DNA from: Bordetella parapertussis
Lineage (GTDB): Bacteria; Pseudomonadota; Gammaproteobacteria; Burkholderiales; Burkholderiaceae_B
Direction: 5' to 3'
DNA: 64,000 nucleotides
NCBI GenBank assembly: GCA_945897365.1
Contig: CAMDFD010000001.1
Location: forward strand, 186,001 to 250,000
A program made the translations under genes and the position numbers. This document shows positions 26,373 to 36,862 of the stretch, piece by piece. Position 1 is the first letter of the stretch, and each line of letters begins with the position of its first letter. The notes below the pieces were generated by a model. It saw only the letters and a list, made by a program, of their open reading frames with translations. It made no database searches and was not told where the DNA came from.

Positions 26373-27437
26373 ATGTCAAATCCGCCCCTTCCCTCGTCTG
26401 ATTGCGCCCCTTCTGTGCAAAGCATGTCATTGACTCGGTTCAATACGCTGGGTTTGACCTGCGAGGCCAAGCAGGTGTTGACGCTCTCGTCCCAAGACCA
26501 ATTGCCTGAGGTCACAGCGGGCGCGCGCAAGGCCGGCGGTATCTTGGTCCTAGGAGGAGGAAGTAACGTCGTATTGCCCGCGGAGCTCGATCGCCTGGTG
26601 GTGCGTGTTGCGCTTAAAGGAATCACGCCTGTCGAGCCGTCTGATCAGTTGGCATGGCGGATCGATGTCGCTGCAGGCGAAAACTGGCACGATTGGGTTG
26701 AGATCGCGACGAAAAACGGTTGGTCAGGACTTGAAAACTTGGCGCTCATTCCAGGTACCGTTGGCGCGGCTCCTGTGCAAAATATTGGCGCCTATGGCGT
26801 TGAGCTCCAAGATCGTATTGAGTCGGTCACCGCTTGGCATATTCCTGAAGGCAGGCTCGTGACGCTTTCCAAGGATTCTTGTGGTTTCGCCTACCGGGAT
26901 AGTATTTTTAAACGAGATATGCGCGGGACATGGTTGATTGTGTCGGTTCGCTTTTTACTGCCCAAGAAATGGGTGCCCGTCATGAGCTATCCAGATTTGA
27001 AACACCACGCAGTGCTCTCTCGTCTGGAGCCTGCCCACGTCAAAGCCGAACAGATTTTGCAGGCTGTCTGTGAAATTAGGCGAGCCAAGTTACCGGATCC
27101 GGCAATACTGGGTAATGCGGGTAGCTTCTTTAAAAATCCTGTCGTTTCGGAAACCCAATACCTGTTGCTCAAGAAACAATTTCCAGCCTTGATCGCCTAT
27201 CCGCAGTCAGATCAGACCTTCAAGCTCGCCGCCGGTTGGTTGATTGAGCGCTGCGGTTGGAAAGGCAAACGGTTAGGCGCAGTCGGTGTGCATGATCGTC
27301 AAGCGCTCGTGCTGGTCAATTATGGTGGTGCCCAGGCCTCAGCGCTGATGGCGCTGGCGCATGAGGTGCGCGCTAGCGTCAAGGCCGAGTTTGGGGTGAA
27401 CCTTGAGATCGAACCGGTCGTGGTGCCCGGCAGTTAA
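26373..27437 (+). CDS. murB: UDP-N-acetylenolpyruvoylglucosamine reductase
   Basis: FAD/NADPH enzyme that reduces UDP-GlcNAc-enolpyruvate to UDP-MurNAc in peptidoglycan synthesis. Type I MurB features: [62 protein letters not shown] and [13 protein letters not shown] (Ser proton donor region), plus the long C-terminal domain. Starts: ATG 26373 (MSNPPLP) or ATG 26424 ([11 protein letters not shown]); the latter aligns better to short MurB N termini, so the true start is open. Stop interlocks with dapB over TTAA. Confidence 0.94.
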   Translation: MSNPPLPSSDCAPSVQSMSLTRFNTLGLTCEAKQVLTLSSQDQLPEVTAGARKAGGILVLGGGSNVVLPAELDRLVVRVALKGITPVEPSDQLAWRIDVAAGENWHDWVEIATKNGWSGLENLALIPGTVGAAPVQNIGAYGVELQDRIESVTAWHIPEGRLVTLSKDSCGFAYRDSIFKRDMRGTWLIVSVRFLLPKKWVPVMSYPDLKHHAVLSRLEPAHVKAEQILQAVCEIRRAKLPDPAILGNAGSFFKNPVVSETQYLLLKKQFPALIAYPQSDQTFKLAAGWLIERCGWKGKRLGAVGVHDRQALVLVNYGGAQASALMALAHEVRASVKAEFGVNLEIEPVVVPGS

Positions 27438-28225
27438 AGGCCTAACACGGTCTGCATGTCGAACAGGCCTTTGTGTTTGCCCTCAAGGAAGCGGGCCGCG
27501 CGCAAACTCCCCTCGGCATAGCCAGCACGGCTACTAGAACGGTGAGAGATCTCGATGCGTTCGCCCGTGCCGCAGAAAAAGACAGTGTGATCGCCCACAA
27601 TATCGCCACCACGTACGACAGAGAAACCAATTTCGCCTGTTTGACGTGGTCCAGTATGTCCATGTCGAGTCCAGGTCGCGATATCGTCGAGGGATTGACC
27701 CCAGGCTTGGGCGATCGTCTCACCCATTTTGAGGGCGGTTCCCGAAGGAGCGTCTACTTTGTGACGGTGGTGTGCCTCAAAGACCTCGACGTCATAGCCC
27801 GAATTTAGAATGCGGGCAGCCATGTCGAGTAGTTTCAGGGTGGCATTCACACCTACGCTCATATTGGGTGCGAACACAATCCCGATGCTTTCGGCGGCCT
27901 GCTTGATAGCGGCTTTACCCGCCTCATCAAACCCGGTCGTACCAATCACCATATTGACTGAGTGCTCAACGCACGCAGCCAGATGTTTGAGAGAGCCTTC
28001 AGGTCGCGTGAAATCAATCAGACAGTCGGCATCTTTAATCGCGGCCAACTGATCAGTGATCAGGATACCGCTTGGTTTGCCCAGAAACGCACAGGCATCC
28101 TGGCCCAGCATGGGCGCGCCTGTGATATCGAGGGCGACTGTCAGTTGTAAATCAGTGGATTGGGAGACGGCTTCGATGAGCATTCTACCCATACGACCAC
28201 TCGCGCCGGCAATAGCAATTCGCAT
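27434..28225 (-). CDS. dapB: 4-hydroxy-tetrahydrodipicolinate reductase
   Basis: Reduces the dipicolinate precursor in the lysine and diaminopimelate pathway, needed for peptidoglycan. NAD(P) motif [12 protein letters not shown] at the N terminus; substrate site [20 protein letters not shown] with the His-His and Lys; [10 protein letters not shown] is the other DapB signature. Two adjacent ATGs (28228 and 28225); the second has better spacing to AAAGAG. It lies 24 bases after bamE, so they probably form one transcript. Convergent to murB with stop overlap. Confidence 0.95.
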   Translation of the reverse strand: MRIAIAGASGRMGRMLIEAVSQSTDLQLTVALDITGAPMLGQDACAFLGKPSGILITDQLAAIKDADCLIDFTRPEGSLKHLAACVEHSVNMVIGTTGFDEAGKAAIKQAAESIGIVFAPNMSVGVNATLKLLDMAARILNSGYDVEVFEAHHRHKVDAPSGTALKMGETIAQAWGQSLDDIATWTRHGHTGPRQTGEIGFSVVRGGDIVGDHTVFFCGTGERIEISHRSSSRAGYAEGSLRAARFLEGKHKGLFDMQTVLGL

Positions 28226-28249
28226 CATGAACTCTTTGGTTGAAAGTCG

Positions 28250-28834
28250 TTAAAGCAACGGGGCTGGGGCATCATCCGGCGCGCCAGGTAGTGCAGCTGG
28301 GTCGGCAATGGACGTGTCACCCAAGGTCTGACCTAAATCCAAACCTGGCGCCATTTCAATGGGGGCGCCGAGGCCGGCATCATTAGCCTGACGCTCTTTA
28401 AAGAGTGCGTCTTTGGCAGCTTCGCGTTTGGAGATGCCGACTTCTTCGCGGGCGATCTGGAAGGGCTGCAGTTCAGGTTGTTCGTCGCCTTTCCAGCTGG
28501 CGAGCTGACCGCCATTAAACAGGACGGTAAAGACGCGTTCTTCAACCTTGCCTTTTCCGGAGCGGTAGTAATAAGGATAATCCCAGCGGTTGGCATGCAG
28601 CGCGCTGGTCAGCGTCGGGGTGCCAAGGGCGAAGCGCACTTGTTCTCGGGTCATGCCGGGACGAAGGAGGGCGACTTGATCTTTGGTAATCCAATTTCCT
28701 TGCTGGACCCCGACCTTGTAGGGAAATCCCCATTGGTTGGAGGAGCAGCCCGAAAGTACGAATAGGCCCACCGCGAGGGCGATCACAGTCAGACTGGAGC
28801 GCAAAGGAGAGGTGGTTGGGCTGAGCTTGAACAC
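28250..28834 (-). CDS. bamE: Outer membrane assembly lipoprotein BamE (SmpA/OmlA)
   Basis: Component of the BAM complex that inserts beta-barrel proteins into the outer membrane. Lipoprotein signal: hydrophobic VIALAVGLFVLSGC, with lipidated Cys at residue 30. The BamE domain follows: KVGVQQGNWITKDQVALLRPGMTREQVRFALGTPTL and RWDYPYYYRSGKGKVEERVFTVLF. About 70 extra residues follow, acidic and Pro/Ala-rich. The start codon is GTG at 28834, supported by TTAGAGG six bases upstream. It is divergent from fur, a conserved arrangement. Confidence 0.93.
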   Translation of the reverse strand: MFKLSPTTSPLRSSLTVIALAVGLFVLSGCSSNQWGFPYKVGVQQGNWITKDQVALLRPGMTREQVRFALGTPTLTSALHANRWDYPYYYRSGKGKVEERVFTVLFNGGQLASWKGDEQPELQPFQIAREEVGISKREAAKDALFKERQANDAGLGAPIEMAPGLDLGQTLGDTSIADPAALPGAPDDAPAPLL

Positions 28835-28916
28835 TGCGAACCTCTAAGGGGTAAAGGACTAAAGACGTTATCATAAAGCTTTACAGTGCTGAAGTCTTTA
28901 CCTAACAGGACAATCC

Positions 28917-29339
28917 GTGGATCTTGAAAACGATCAGAGTGATCTAAAAAACGTTGGCTTGAAAGCGACGTTTCCGCGTTTGAAGATTTTGGACATTTTT
29001 CGAAAGTCAGATGAACGCCACCTCAGCGCCGAAGACGTCTATCGGTCATTGATCGCTGAAAACATCGATATCGGTTTGGCGACTGTTTATCGTGTCTTGA
29101 CGCAATTTGAACAGGCCGGGATTCTTGCTCGGAGTCAATTCGATGGTGGAAAGTCGATTTTCGAGTTGAATGATGGTGATCATCATGATCATTTGATCTG
29201 TACGCATTGTGGTTGCGTGACGGAGTTCAATGATGCGGAGATTGAAAAGCGACAACATAAAATCGCCCGAGACAATGGCTTTACGCTGGAAAGCCATGAC
29301 ATGGTTTTGTATGGAGTTTGCAAGAACTGTAGTACCTGA
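28917..29339 (+). CDS. fur: Ferric uptake regulator Fur
   Basis: Iron-responsive repressor. 140 residues. N-terminal winged helix: [57 protein letters not shown]. Metal sites: [16 protein letters not shown], with the C-terminal CKNC completing the second Cys pair. The start is GTG at 28917 with AGGA six bases upstream. It lies 82 bases from bamE on the opposite strand; no strong Fur box is seen in that gap. Confidence 0.95.
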   Translation: MDLENDQSDLKNVGLKATFPRLKILDIFRKSDERHLSAEDVYRSLIAENIDIGLATVYRVLTQFEQAGILARSQFDGGKSIFELNDGDHHDHLICTHCGCVTEFNDAEIEKRQHKIARDNGFTLESHDMVLYGVCKNCST

Positions 29340-29355
29340 AGCGGATCCGGTTGCG

Positions 29356-30999
29356 CTAAGCGTCTAGGAGCTCTTGAGCGTGTTTGCGAGTCGTTGGGGT
29401 GATTTTGATCCCGCCCAACATTCTGGCGACCTCTTCGATGCGCGCATGGGCGTCAAGTTTCGAAATCGAGGATTCGGTCAAGCCTTTAACTTGTTGTTTG
29501 CTGACTTGGAAATGGTGTTGGCCGCGAGCGGCGACCTGGGGCAAGTGTGTCACGCACAGCACTTGGTGGCGCAGTCCTAGTTCGCGCAACAAGTTGCCCA
29601 CGACTTCGGCTACAGCACCCCCAATCCCACTATCGACTTCGTCAAAAATCAGTGTGGGTACGCGTGCGGCACGACTTGCGATGACAGAAAGAGCGAGAGA
29701 AATACGCGCGAGTTCGCCACCCGAGGCGACCTTGGCAAGAGGTTTTGGGATTGTTCCAGCATGGCCCGCGACTAAAAACTCAACGATATCTTGTCCCTGA
29801 GCGGAGGCTGGTCCTTCGGCGAGTGTGATGCTGAACTGTCCGCCCTCCATGGCGAGTGTTTGCATGGCTTGGGTGACTTGTTTGCCAAGATCAATAGCAG
29901 CCTTGCGACGCGCGCCAGACAGAGCGCTGGCATGTTTCTGATACTCGCTGTTGAGAGCGGCAGCAGTGGCGCGCAGCGTTTCAATATCGGCGGTGGCACT
30001 CAAGGCTTCGTGCTCGCTGCGCAGGGATGCGTGGAACGCAAAGAGCTGTTCAGGTTCAGTTTTAAATTTGCGCGCGAGGTCAAAAATTTGACCCATTCGC
30101 GCGTCGACAACCGCTAGCCGCTCGGGGTCGAGCTCGACGCGTGATAAATACGCATTCAGATCGGAAACGGCCTCGCTGATAGAAATCTGGGCCGATTCGA
30201 GTGATTCGTGAACCGACGCGAGCGAAGGATCATGCCGCAACAATTGGGATATCTTTTGCAATGCGGTGACGACTTGATGATGTGCCGAGCCATCGTTTTC
30301 GTCCAGGCAACCCAAGGCGAGCGCGGCACCGTCGAGCAAGGACTGCGCATTTGCTAGGCGTGTTTGTTCTGCTGACACGTCTTCCCACTCGTGCTGACCT
30401 AGCGCGAGGCGATCGAGTTCGGCAAGCTGCCATTCAAGTCGTTCACGGGCAGCAAGCAGAGCGCTGGCGTCTTGTTCGGAGAGAGAGAGTTGTCGCTCGA
30501 CCTTTCGCCACGCTTTCCATGCCAGCGCGACTTGTTGACGCAAAGTTTGGTGGGAACCATGGGCATCCACCATATCCCGTTGGTTCTCTGATCGAAGCAA
30601 GCTCTGGTGCGCATGCTGTCCATGAATATCAACGAGATGCTCGCCCACCTCGCGAAGCTGGGCGATGGTGACGGCCGAACCGTTGATATAACCTCGACTT
30701 CGCCCTTGGGCATCAACCACGCGCCGCAGGATCAGCGCATCCTCGCCACTGAGGTCGTGTTCGGCAAGCCACTGAGTCAGGGCAGGCGCAGCGTCAAAGA
30801 CTGCGCTGATTTCAGCACGCGCAGCACCTGTGCGCAGCACCGAAGAGTCGGCGCGTTCGCCTAAAGTCAACGCGAGCGCGTCGATCAGAATAGATTTACC
30901 TGCACCTGTTTCGCCAGAAAACACCGTAAAGCCATGTTCGAAGCTTATTTCGGCTTCGGTCACGATCACAAAGTCACGAATGTGCAGGGCGCGCAGCAT
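29356..30999 (-). CDS. recN: DNA repair protein RecN
   Basis: SMC-like ATPase for double-strand-break repair. 547 residues. Walker A GETGAGKS at 29-36, coiled-coil central region (about residues 160-370 with repeated LE/AQ patterns), and the ABC signature/Walker B LARISLALSVIASRAARVPTLIFDEVDSGIGG near residue 440-470. ATG 30999 is four bases downstream of the nadK stop, so recN and nadK are co-transcribed. The C terminus ends with KITPTTRKHAQELLDA. Confidence 0.95.
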   Translation of the reverse strand: MLRALHIRDFVIVTEAEISFEHGFTVFSGETGAGKSILIDALALTLGERADSSVLRTGAARAEISAVFDAAPALTQWLAEHDLSGEDALILRRVVDAQGRSRGYINGSAVTIAQLREVGEHLVDIHGQHAHQSLLRSENQRDMVDAHGSHQTLRQQVALAWKAWRKVERQLSLSEQDASALLAARERLEWQLAELDRLALGQHEWEDVSAEQTRLANAQSLLDGAALALGCLDENDGSAHHQVVTALQKISQLLRHDPSLASVHESLESAQISISEAVSDLNAYLSRVELDPERLAVVDARMGQIFDLARKFKTEPEQLFAFHASLRSEHEALSATADIETLRATAAALNSEYQKHASALSGARRKAAIDLGKQVTQAMQTLAMEGGQFSITLAEGPASAQGQDIVEFLVAGHAGTIPKPLAKVASGGELARISLALSVIASRAARVPTLIFDEVDSGIGGAVAEVVGNLLRELGLRHQVLCVTHLPQVAARGQHHFQVSKQQVKGLTESSISKLDAHARIEEVARMLGGIKITPTTRKHAQELLDA

Positions 31000-31002
31000 C
31001 CG

Positions 31003-31902
31003 TTATTCTCCGCTGTGACCAGACTGAGGCAGTCGATTCCAGTCAAGTTTGCGGCGCAAGGTTGAAAAGAAGCTGTAACCGGTCGGGTGTAAAAAACGAA
31101 TCGTATGTGGCGCGCGGCGCACGACGATACGATCGCCTGCGGTCAGGTCGGACCATGTCTGCATGTCAAAGTGGACGCTGGCACCAAGCTCGACGCGACT
31201 CATCGAACTGAGTGTCATATTGAGGACGCTGTCGGCGGGAATCACGATTGGACGGTTCGAGAGCGTCTGCGGTGCGACCGGGACCAGCAGCATGGCGCTC
31301 ACTGAAGGATGCAGAATCGGACCTGCTGCGGACAGGGCATACGCGGTCGATCCCGTTGGGGTCGCGACGATCAAGCCGTCCGCACGCTGGGTATACATAA
31401 AGGTGTCGTTGACCTCGACACGGACTTCGATCATGCCGCCACGGCCGGCGCGGTTCAGTACCACGTCGTTCAAGGCGGTCGCGGCGTACATTTTTTCTTG
31501 GCCGCGCCAAACCGTCGCGCTCAACAGCATGCGCTCTTCGGTGTCGAAGCGGCCCTCTAGCAAATCAGTCAGTGCGGCGTCAGCGTCGTGCACGGGAATG
31601 TCGGTAATAAAACCTAATCTGCCATGGTTGATCCCCACGACAGGCACTGAAAAAGGAGCAAGATGCCGCGCTGCGCCTAGCATGGTGCCATCACCGCCCA
31701 TGACAATCGCGAGGTCCGCGTTTTTGCCAATGCTGGCAAAGTCCGCGGTTGGATATTCGGATACGCCCGTATGACGGGCTGTTTCGGCTTCGATGAGGAC
31801 TTGCCGGCCCGCTTGGGTCAATAAAGTAGCGAGCGCGCGCAAAGGCGCATGCAAGCCTGAATCTTGGTAGCGACCCACTAAAGCGATGATGGGAAAATGC
31901 AT
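31003..31902 (-). CDS. nadK: NAD kinase
   Basis: Phosphorylates NAD to NADP. 299 residues. Catalytic GGDGT at 69-73 with VMGG before it; LGFITDI, and the NAD-binding run ALNDVVLNRAGRGG, DGLIVATPTGSTAYALSAAGPILHP, are the NadK signatures. ATG 31902. It precedes recN by three bases (operon) and diverges from hrcA. Confidence 0.97.
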   Translation of the reverse strand: MHFPIIALVGRYQDSGLHAPLRALATLLTQAGRQVLIEAETARHTGVSEYPTADFASIGKNADLAIVMGGDGTMLGAARHLAPFSVPVVGINHGRLGFITDIPVHDADAALTDLLEGRFDTEERMLLSATVWRGQEKMYAATALNDVVLNRAGRGGMIEVRVEVNDTFMYTQRADGLIVATPTGSTAYALSAAGPILHPSVSAMLLVPVAPQTLSNRPIVIPADSVLNMTLSSMSRVELGASVHFDMQTWSDLTAGDRIVVRRAPHTIRFLHPTGYSFFSTLRRKLDWNRLPQSGHSGE

Positions 31903-31962
31903 GCAAAGCTCATTCGACGAAAAACGGTTCGATTATAGAGGCGGGGAAGGTAAAATAGGGTA

Positions 31963-32985
31963 ATGATGGATGATCGTGCGCGCGCGCTACTAAAAGCCCT
32001 GATTGAACGCTACATTGATGACGGCCAGCCTGTCGGCTCTCGTACGCTCTCAAAATTGTTTGACTTGTCGCCCGCCACGATTCGCAATGTCATGGCCGAT
32101 CTCGAGGAGTTGGGATTGATTCATAGCCCCCACACCTCAGCGGGGCGCGTACCGACCCCCAAAGGCTATCGCCTGTTTGTTGATACGATGTTGACGGCCA
32201 AGCCTTTTGAGCTGGCCTCGACTTCCAATATGCGGGATTTGCAGTCCGCTTCGGATCCCTCGCGCGCAGTGAATGCTGCGGCCTGTATGTTGTCCAATTT
32301 GACGCAATTCGCTGGCGTAGTGTTATCCCCCAGGCGCGCTCAGGTTTTTCGTCAGATCGAATTCATCCGTCTCTCAGAAAAGCGTATTCTTCTCATTATC
32401 GTCACGCCGGACGGCGATGTGCAAAATCGTATTTTGCTCACGCCTCGGGATTACAGCAGTACTGCGCTGATCGAGGCCGCTAACTTTTTCAACCATAATT
32501 TTGCTGGCAAGTCTTTCGCCGAGGTCAGGCTGACTCTTTCCCAGGACCTGGCCCGACTTCAAGAGGACATGTCACGCTTGATGCAAGCCGCCGTCGAGGC
32601 GGGTGCTCAAGCCGCCGATGAGGTTGAAACGATGGTGATCTCCGGGGAGCGCAGGCTTCTTGATGTCAATGAGTTGGCCTCCGATATGGATCGTTTACGA
32701 AAGACCTTTTCTATGTTTGAGAAAAAAACCGACTTGATGCAGCTTCTCGAGGTTTCAAGCCGCGCCCAAGGCGTACAGATCTACATTGGAGGAGACTCCG
32801 AACTCGTTCCGACGGCTGATCTATCCGTGATCACGGCACCTTACAGTATCGATGGTCATGTCATCGGGACGCTGGGCGTCATTGGTCCAACGCGGATGGC
32901 GTACGAACGCGTGATCCCCATCGTTGATATTACGGCGCGCTTGCTTTCCAACGCGCTGAGCCACAACTCTTCTGAGCGTTCCTGA
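31963..32985 (+). CDS. hrcA: Heat-shock repressor HrcA
   Basis: Represses chaperone operons by binding CIRCE elements. 340 residues. N-terminal winged helix: [68 protein letters not shown]-terminal part carries [36 protein letters not shown], the HrcA signature. ATG ATG at 31963-31968. No CIRCE sequence (TTAGCACTC-N9-GAGTGCTAA) is seen in the intergenic regions here, so the targets, probably groES, lie elsewhere. hemH follows after one base. Confidence 0.95.
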   Translation: MMDDRARALLKALIERYIDDGQPVGSRTLSKLFDLSPATIRNVMADLEELGLIHSPHTSAGRVPTPKGYRLFVDTMLTAKPFELASTSNMRDLQSASDPSRAVNAAACMLSNLTQFAGVVLSPRRAQVFRQIEFIRLSEKRILLIIVTPDGDVQNRILLTPRDYSSTALIEAANFFNHNFAGKSFAEVRLTLSQDLARLQEDMSRLMQAAVEAGAQAADEVETMVISGERRLLDVNELASDMDRLRKTFSMFEKKTDLMQLLEVSSRAQGVQIYIGGDSELVPTADLSVITAPYSIDGHVIGTLGVIGPTRMAYERVIPIVDITARLLSNALSHNSSERS

Positions 32986-32986
32986 T

Positions 32987-34054
32987 ATGCGATTTTGGCC
33001 CGAACCCAAGCGCGCTGCCGCGCCCGCCCCGCGTTTTTTGCCCTGGCCAAAGCCTTTCACCACGGCCCGGGTAGGCGTTTTGTTAGTCAATTTAGGTACG
33101 CCTGATGCCCCCACGGCACCCGCGATCAAACGCTATTTGCGTGAGTTTCTTTCCGACCCCCGCGTCATCGAGATTCCCATGCTCTTGTGGTGGCCGATTT
33201 TGAATGGTCCGATTTTGTTAGCGCGTCCGCGCAAATTAGCGCCCCGCTATCAAAGCATCTGGATGGAGGAAGGTTCTCCTCTTTTGGTTTATACCCAGCG
33301 ACAGACCGCGGGCTTGCGTAGGATTTTTGCTGAGCGCGGCCTTGAGGTTGAGGTTGAGACTGGCATGCGCTACGGCAATCCCTCGATTAAAAGCGCGATG
33401 ATGTCTTTGCGTGATCGGGGTTGCGATCACATTTTGGTCGTTCCTTTGTATCCGCAATATGCCTCCAGTACGACCGCGACGGTTGTTGATGCGGTCACGC
33501 AGGTCGCGGCACGGTTGCGGGACCAACCGGCGATGCGCTTTATCAAGCGTTTTCACACGCATCCCTCGTTTATCAAGCCCCTCGGTGACAAAATCACGGC
33601 ATATTGGTCAGAACATGGTCGTCCGCAAAAGCTCTTGATGAGCTTCCACGGCTTGCCACAACAATGCGTGAACATGGGCGACCCCTATTGCAAAGACTCT
33701 TACGAGACTGCACGCGCGCTTGCCGCCCATTTGGGGTTGACTGACGATCAGTATTTGGTGACATTTCAAAGCCGTTTTGGGCCTGCCAAGTGGTTGGAGC
33801 CCTACACGGAACCTACGGTCGAGCGACTTGCCAAAGAGGGGATTACCGACATCGATGTGGTGTGCCCAGGCTTTTTGGCGGACTGTCTAGAGACGCTTGA
33901 GGAAATCTCGATCGAAGTCGGAGAAACCTTTAAACACGCTGGCGGAAAGCAGTTTCGTTATATTTCTGCTTTAAACGACGATCCAGCTTGGTTAACTGGA
34001 TTGGCCGATATGGTTCAAGAACACCTCCAAGGTTGGCCGATCCGTTCTGAGTGA
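32987..34054 (+). CDS. hemH: Ferrochelatase
   Basis: Inserts Fe(II) into protoporphyrin IX, the last step of heme synthesis. 355 residues. VGVLLVNLGTPDAPT at the N terminus, PLYPQYASSTTATVVD, the catalytic His in SFHGLPQQCVNMGDPYCKDSY, and VVCPGFLADCLETLEEI. The ATG at 32987 follows the hrcA TGA by a single base, showing translational coupling between a chaperone regulator and heme synthesis, an arrangement seen in other betaproteobacteria. The first ~25 residues before the domain are Pro/Ala-rich. Confidence 0.96.
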   Translation: MRFWPEPKRAAAPAPRFLPWPKPFTTARVGVLLVNLGTPDAPTAPAIKRYLREFLSDPRVIEIPMLLWWPILNGPILLARPRKLAPRYQSIWMEEGSPLLVYTQRQTAGLRRIFAERGLEVEVETGMRYGNPSIKSAMMSLRDRGCDHILVVPLYPQYASSTTATVVDAVTQVAARLRDQPAMRFIKRFHTHPSFIKPLGDKITAYWSEHGRPQKLLMSFHGLPQQCVNMGDPYCKDSYETARALAAHLGLTDDQYLVTFQSRFGPAKWLEPYTEPTVERLAKEGITDIDVVCPGFLADCLETLEEISIEVGETFKHAGGKQFRYISALNDDPAWLTGLADMVQEHLQGWPIRSE

Positions 34055-34075
34055 GCGATATTTTTCATTTTTTCT

Positions 34076-34103
34076 CTTGAATCTTGGGATTTTGGCCCCA
34101 AAT
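34076..34103 (+). promoter_or_regulatory. Sigma-32-type heat-shock promoter of grpE
   Basis: CTTGAAT at 34076-34082, a 13-base spacer, CCCCAAATG at 34096-34103. Matches the sigma-32 consensus CTTGAAA-N11-16-CCCCATnT. It is 35 bases before the grpE ATG. Confidence 0.82.
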
Positions 34104-34137
34104 GCATGATTAATGATGCATTTTCTGGAGAAGTTTA

Positions 34138-34704
34138 ATGACGGCTCATCAAGGTTCGGCAGATTCCAAGTCCGACGCAGCCCCCAAAGACACCCCGACC
34201 TCAAGCGCCGATGCTCACCAGGCTGAGGGTGTTGAGCAATTCGATCCTATCACCCGTCTCGAAGCCGACTTGGCTGCGGCGTTGGTCCAGGTCGCGGAGC
34301 ACAAGGATCAGGTCCTGCGTGCGCACGCTGAAATGGAAAATGTGCGTCGACGTGCCCAAGACGAGGTTTCCAAGGCGCGCAAGTTTGGTATTGAGTCTTT
34401 TGCCGAGAGCATGGTGCCTGTTAAAGACAGTCTTGAAGCTGCCTTGTCTCAGTCCGACCAGACTCAGGAAGACTTGCGCTCTGGCATTGAAATGACCCTC
34501 AAGCAGTTGGTGAGTGGTTTTGAGCGCAATCATCTCAAGGAGATTGCCCCTGAACCCGGTACTAAATTTGACCCGCACCAACATCAGGCCATCGCGACGG
34601 TCCCGGCTGAACAGGAAGCCAACACGGTGGTGCTGACCTTGCAAAAAGGTTATCTGATCGCAGATCGCGTTCTCAGGCCTGCTTTGGTGACGGTCGCAGC
34701 CTGA
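34138..34704 (+). CDS. grpE: Nucleotide exchange factor GrpE
   Basis: Releases ADP from DnaK. 188 residues. A disordered N terminus (residues 1-35), then a long helix ([63 protein letters not shown]) and the beta-wing [45 protein letters not shown]. Own sigma-32-type promoter upstream; 120 bases separate it from dnaK, which has a second one. Confidence 0.96.
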   Translation: MTAHQGSADSKSDAAPKDTPTSSADAHQAEGVEQFDPITRLEADLAAALVQVAEHKDQVLRAHAEMENVRRRAQDEVSKARKFGIESFAESMVPVKDSLEAALSQSDQTQEDLRSGIEMTLKQLVSGFERNHLKEIAPEPGTKFDPHQHQAIATVPAEQEANTVVLTLQKGYLIADRVLRPALVTVAA

Positions 34705-34743
34705 CGTATTCAACGTATTCAGGATGAAAACAGTCGCGCTGGG

Positions 34744-34772
34744 CTTGAAATCAATGATTTGGGCCCCATCTG
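34744..34772 (+). promoter_or_regulatory. Sigma-32-type heat-shock promoter of dnaK
   Basis: CTTGAAA (34744-34750), 13-base spacer, CCCCATCTG (34764-34772): a near-perfect sigma-32 promoter about 50 bases upstream of dnaK. The spacer length equals that of the grpE promoter. Confidence 0.9.
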
Positions 34773-34823
34773 TTTCTCATCCAAGTATTTCATCTCATTC
34801 TGATTTTTTAAAGGATCTTCACC

Positions 34824-36761
34824 ATGGGTAAGATTATCGGTATCGACCTTGGCACCACGAATAGCTGCGTGGCCGTCATGGATGGCAATCAGGTCAAAAT
34901 CCTGGAAAACGCCGAAGGCGCCCGCACCACCCCCTCGATCGTCGCCTATATGGAAGACGGCGAGACCTTGGTGGGCGCTCCTGCTAAGCGTCAGGCAGTC
35001 ACCAATCCAACCAATACGTTGTACGCCGTCAAGCGTCTGATTGGACGCAAGTTTTCCGAAGACGCTGTGCAAAAAGACATCCATTTGATGCCTTACAAAA
35101 TTGTCAAAGCGGACAATGGCGACGCCTGGGTCGAAGCACAGAATAAAAAGCTTGCACCTTCACAGGTCGCGGCCGATGTACTGCGCAAAATGAAAAAGAC
35201 CGCCGAGGATTTTCTGGGCGAAGAAGTGACTGAGGCCGTCATTACGGTGCCTGCTTACTTCAACGACAGCCAGCGTCAGGCGACCAAGGACGCAGGCCGT
35301 ATTGCAGGTTTGGATGTCAAGCGCATCATCAACGAACCGACTGCAGCCGCTTTGGCTTTCGGTATGGACAAGATGGAAAAAGGCGATCGCAAGATTGCGG
35401 TCTATGACTTGGGTGGTGGCACGTTCGACATTTCGATTATCGAAATCGCCGACGTGGATGGCGAAAAGCAATTCGAGGTTTTGTCGACCAACGGCGACAC
35501 CTTCTTGGGTGGCGAGGACTTTGACCAGCGCATTATCGAATATGTGATTGGCGAGTTCAAGAAAGAGCAGGGCGTGGACCTTTCAAAAGACGTGCTTGCT
35601 TTGCAGCGACTGAAAGAAGCTGCTGAAAAAGCAAAGATCGAGTTGTCTTCTAGCCAGCAGACCGAAATCAACTTGCCTTACATCACCGCTGATGCTTCAG
35701 GTCCTAAGCACTTGAACTTAAAAATGACACGTGCCAAGCTTGAGTCGTTGGTAGAGGAGCTGATCGCTCGCACGATCGAGCCTTGCCGCATCGCCATCAA
35801 GGACGCAGGCGTCAAAGTCAGCGACATTGATGATGTGATCTTGGTCGGCGGTATGACGCGTATGCCCAAAGTACAGGAAAAGGTCAAAGAGTTCTTTGGC
35901 CGTGAGCCACGCAAAGACGTCAACCCAGATGAGGCTGTGGCTGCGGGTGCGGCGATTCAGGGTTCGGTGTTGTCTGGTGACCGCAAGGACGTGTTGTTGT
36001 TGGATGTGACACCGTTGTCACTTGGTATTGAAACGCTTGGTGGCGTGATGACCAAGATGATTACAAAAAACACGACTATTCCAACGCGCCATTCACAGGT
36101 GTTTTCGACAGCGGATGATAATCAGCCTGCCGTGACCATCAAGGTATTTCAGGGTGAGCGCGAAATCGCAGCCGGTAACAAGACGCTGGGTGAATTTAAC
36201 CTCGAGGGTATTCCACCTGCCTCACGTGGCACGCCTCAGATCGAAGTGACCTTTGACATCGACGCAAACGGTATTGTGCACGTGTCCGCTAAAGACAAGG
36301 GCACAGGTAAGGAAAACAAGATCACGATTCAAGCAAACTCAGGTTTGACCGAAGACGAGATCCAGCGGATGGTGAAAGACGCCGAGGCGAATGCCGAGGA
36401 AGATCACCGCATGGCTGAGTTGGCGATGGCACGAAACAGTGCGGATGCTTTGGTCCATGCGACGCGCAAATCCTTGACTGAGTATGGTGACAAACTCGCC
36501 GCAGAAGAAAAGACTGCCATCGAGGCGGCCATCACCGAGGTCGAAGAGGCCTTGAAGAATGGTGCAGACAAAGCGGCGATTGACACTAAGGTCGAAGCCT
36601 TGTCAGCTGCGTCACAGAAACTCGGTGAAAAGATGTATGCCGAGGCCCAGGCGGCTCAGGCTGCAGCACAAGGCGGCGCGGGTACAGAGGGAGGTGCCAA
36701 GCCAGCCGATGATAACGTCGTCGATGCTGAGTTCAAAGAAGTCAAGCGCGATCAAAAGTGA
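34824..36761 (+). CDS. dnaK: Chaperone DnaK (Hsp70)
   Basis: 645 residues. ATPase domain starts [20 protein letters not shown]; phosphate loops [13 protein letters not shown] and [13 protein letters not shown]; linker [19 protein letters not shown]; substrate domain; Ala/Gly-rich end finishing with [12 protein letters not shown], the usual EEVK-type tail. It has its own sigma-32 promoter and is followed by a strong hairpin before dnaJ. Confidence 0.98.
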   Translation: MGKIIGIDLGTTNSCVAVMDGNQVKILENAEGARTTPSIVAYMEDGETLVGAPAKRQAVTNPTNTLYAVKRLIGRKFSEDAVQKDIHLMPYKIVKADNGDAWVEAQNKKLAPSQVAADVLRKMKKTAEDFLGEEVTEAVITVPAYFNDSQRQATKDAGRIAGLDVKRIINEPTAAALAFGMDKMEKGDRKIAVYDLGGGTFDISIIEIADVDGEKQFEVLSTNGDTFLGGEDFDQRIIEYVIGEFKKEQGVDLSKDVLALQRLKEAAEKAKIELSSSQQTEINLPYITADASGPKHLNLKMTRAKLESLVEELIARTIEPCRIAIKDAGVKVSDIDDVILVGGMTRMPKVQEKVKEFFGREPRKDVNPDEAVAAGAAIQGSVLSGDRKDVLLLDVTPLSLGIETLGGVMTKMITKNTTIPTRHSQVFSTADDNQPAVTIKVFQGEREIAAGNKTLGEFNLEGIPPASRGTPQIEVTFDIDANGIVHVSAKDKGTGKENKITIQANSGLTEDEIQRMVKDAEANAEEDHRMAELAMARNSADALVHATRKSLTEYGDKLAAEEKTAIEAAITEVEEALKNGADKAAIDTKVEALSAASQKLGEKMYAEAQAAQAAAQGGAGTEGGAKPADDNVVDAEFKEVKRDQK

Positions 36762-36784
36762 TTGCCTAGCCTTCGATTCGATCC

Positions 36785-36823
36785 GCCCGGGACTCTTTTA
36801 GAGCATCCCGGGCGCATTTTTTT
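36785..36823 (+). terminator. Hairpin terminator between dnaK and dnaJ
   Basis: GCCCGGGA (36785-36792) pairs with TCCCGGGC (36806-36813); inner CTCT/AGAG extends the stem; a run of seven Ts follows at 36817-36823. It should stop most dnaK transcripts, leaving read-through for dnaJ. Confidence 0.88.
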
Positions 36824-36862
36824 GCATTACTTCATTCTGTTTGACTTTAAGAGCCTGAGATC

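Noticed and set aside
29160..29215. GATCATCATGATCATTTGATC, resembling a Fur box
   Set aside because: It is the His-rich coding segment HHDHLI of fur itself, so the sequence is explained by the protein.
31963..36862. Search for CIRCE elements around hrcA, grpE, dnaK and dnaJ
   Set aside because: No TTAGCACTC-N9-GAGTGCTAA or near match was found by eye in the intergenic gaps.
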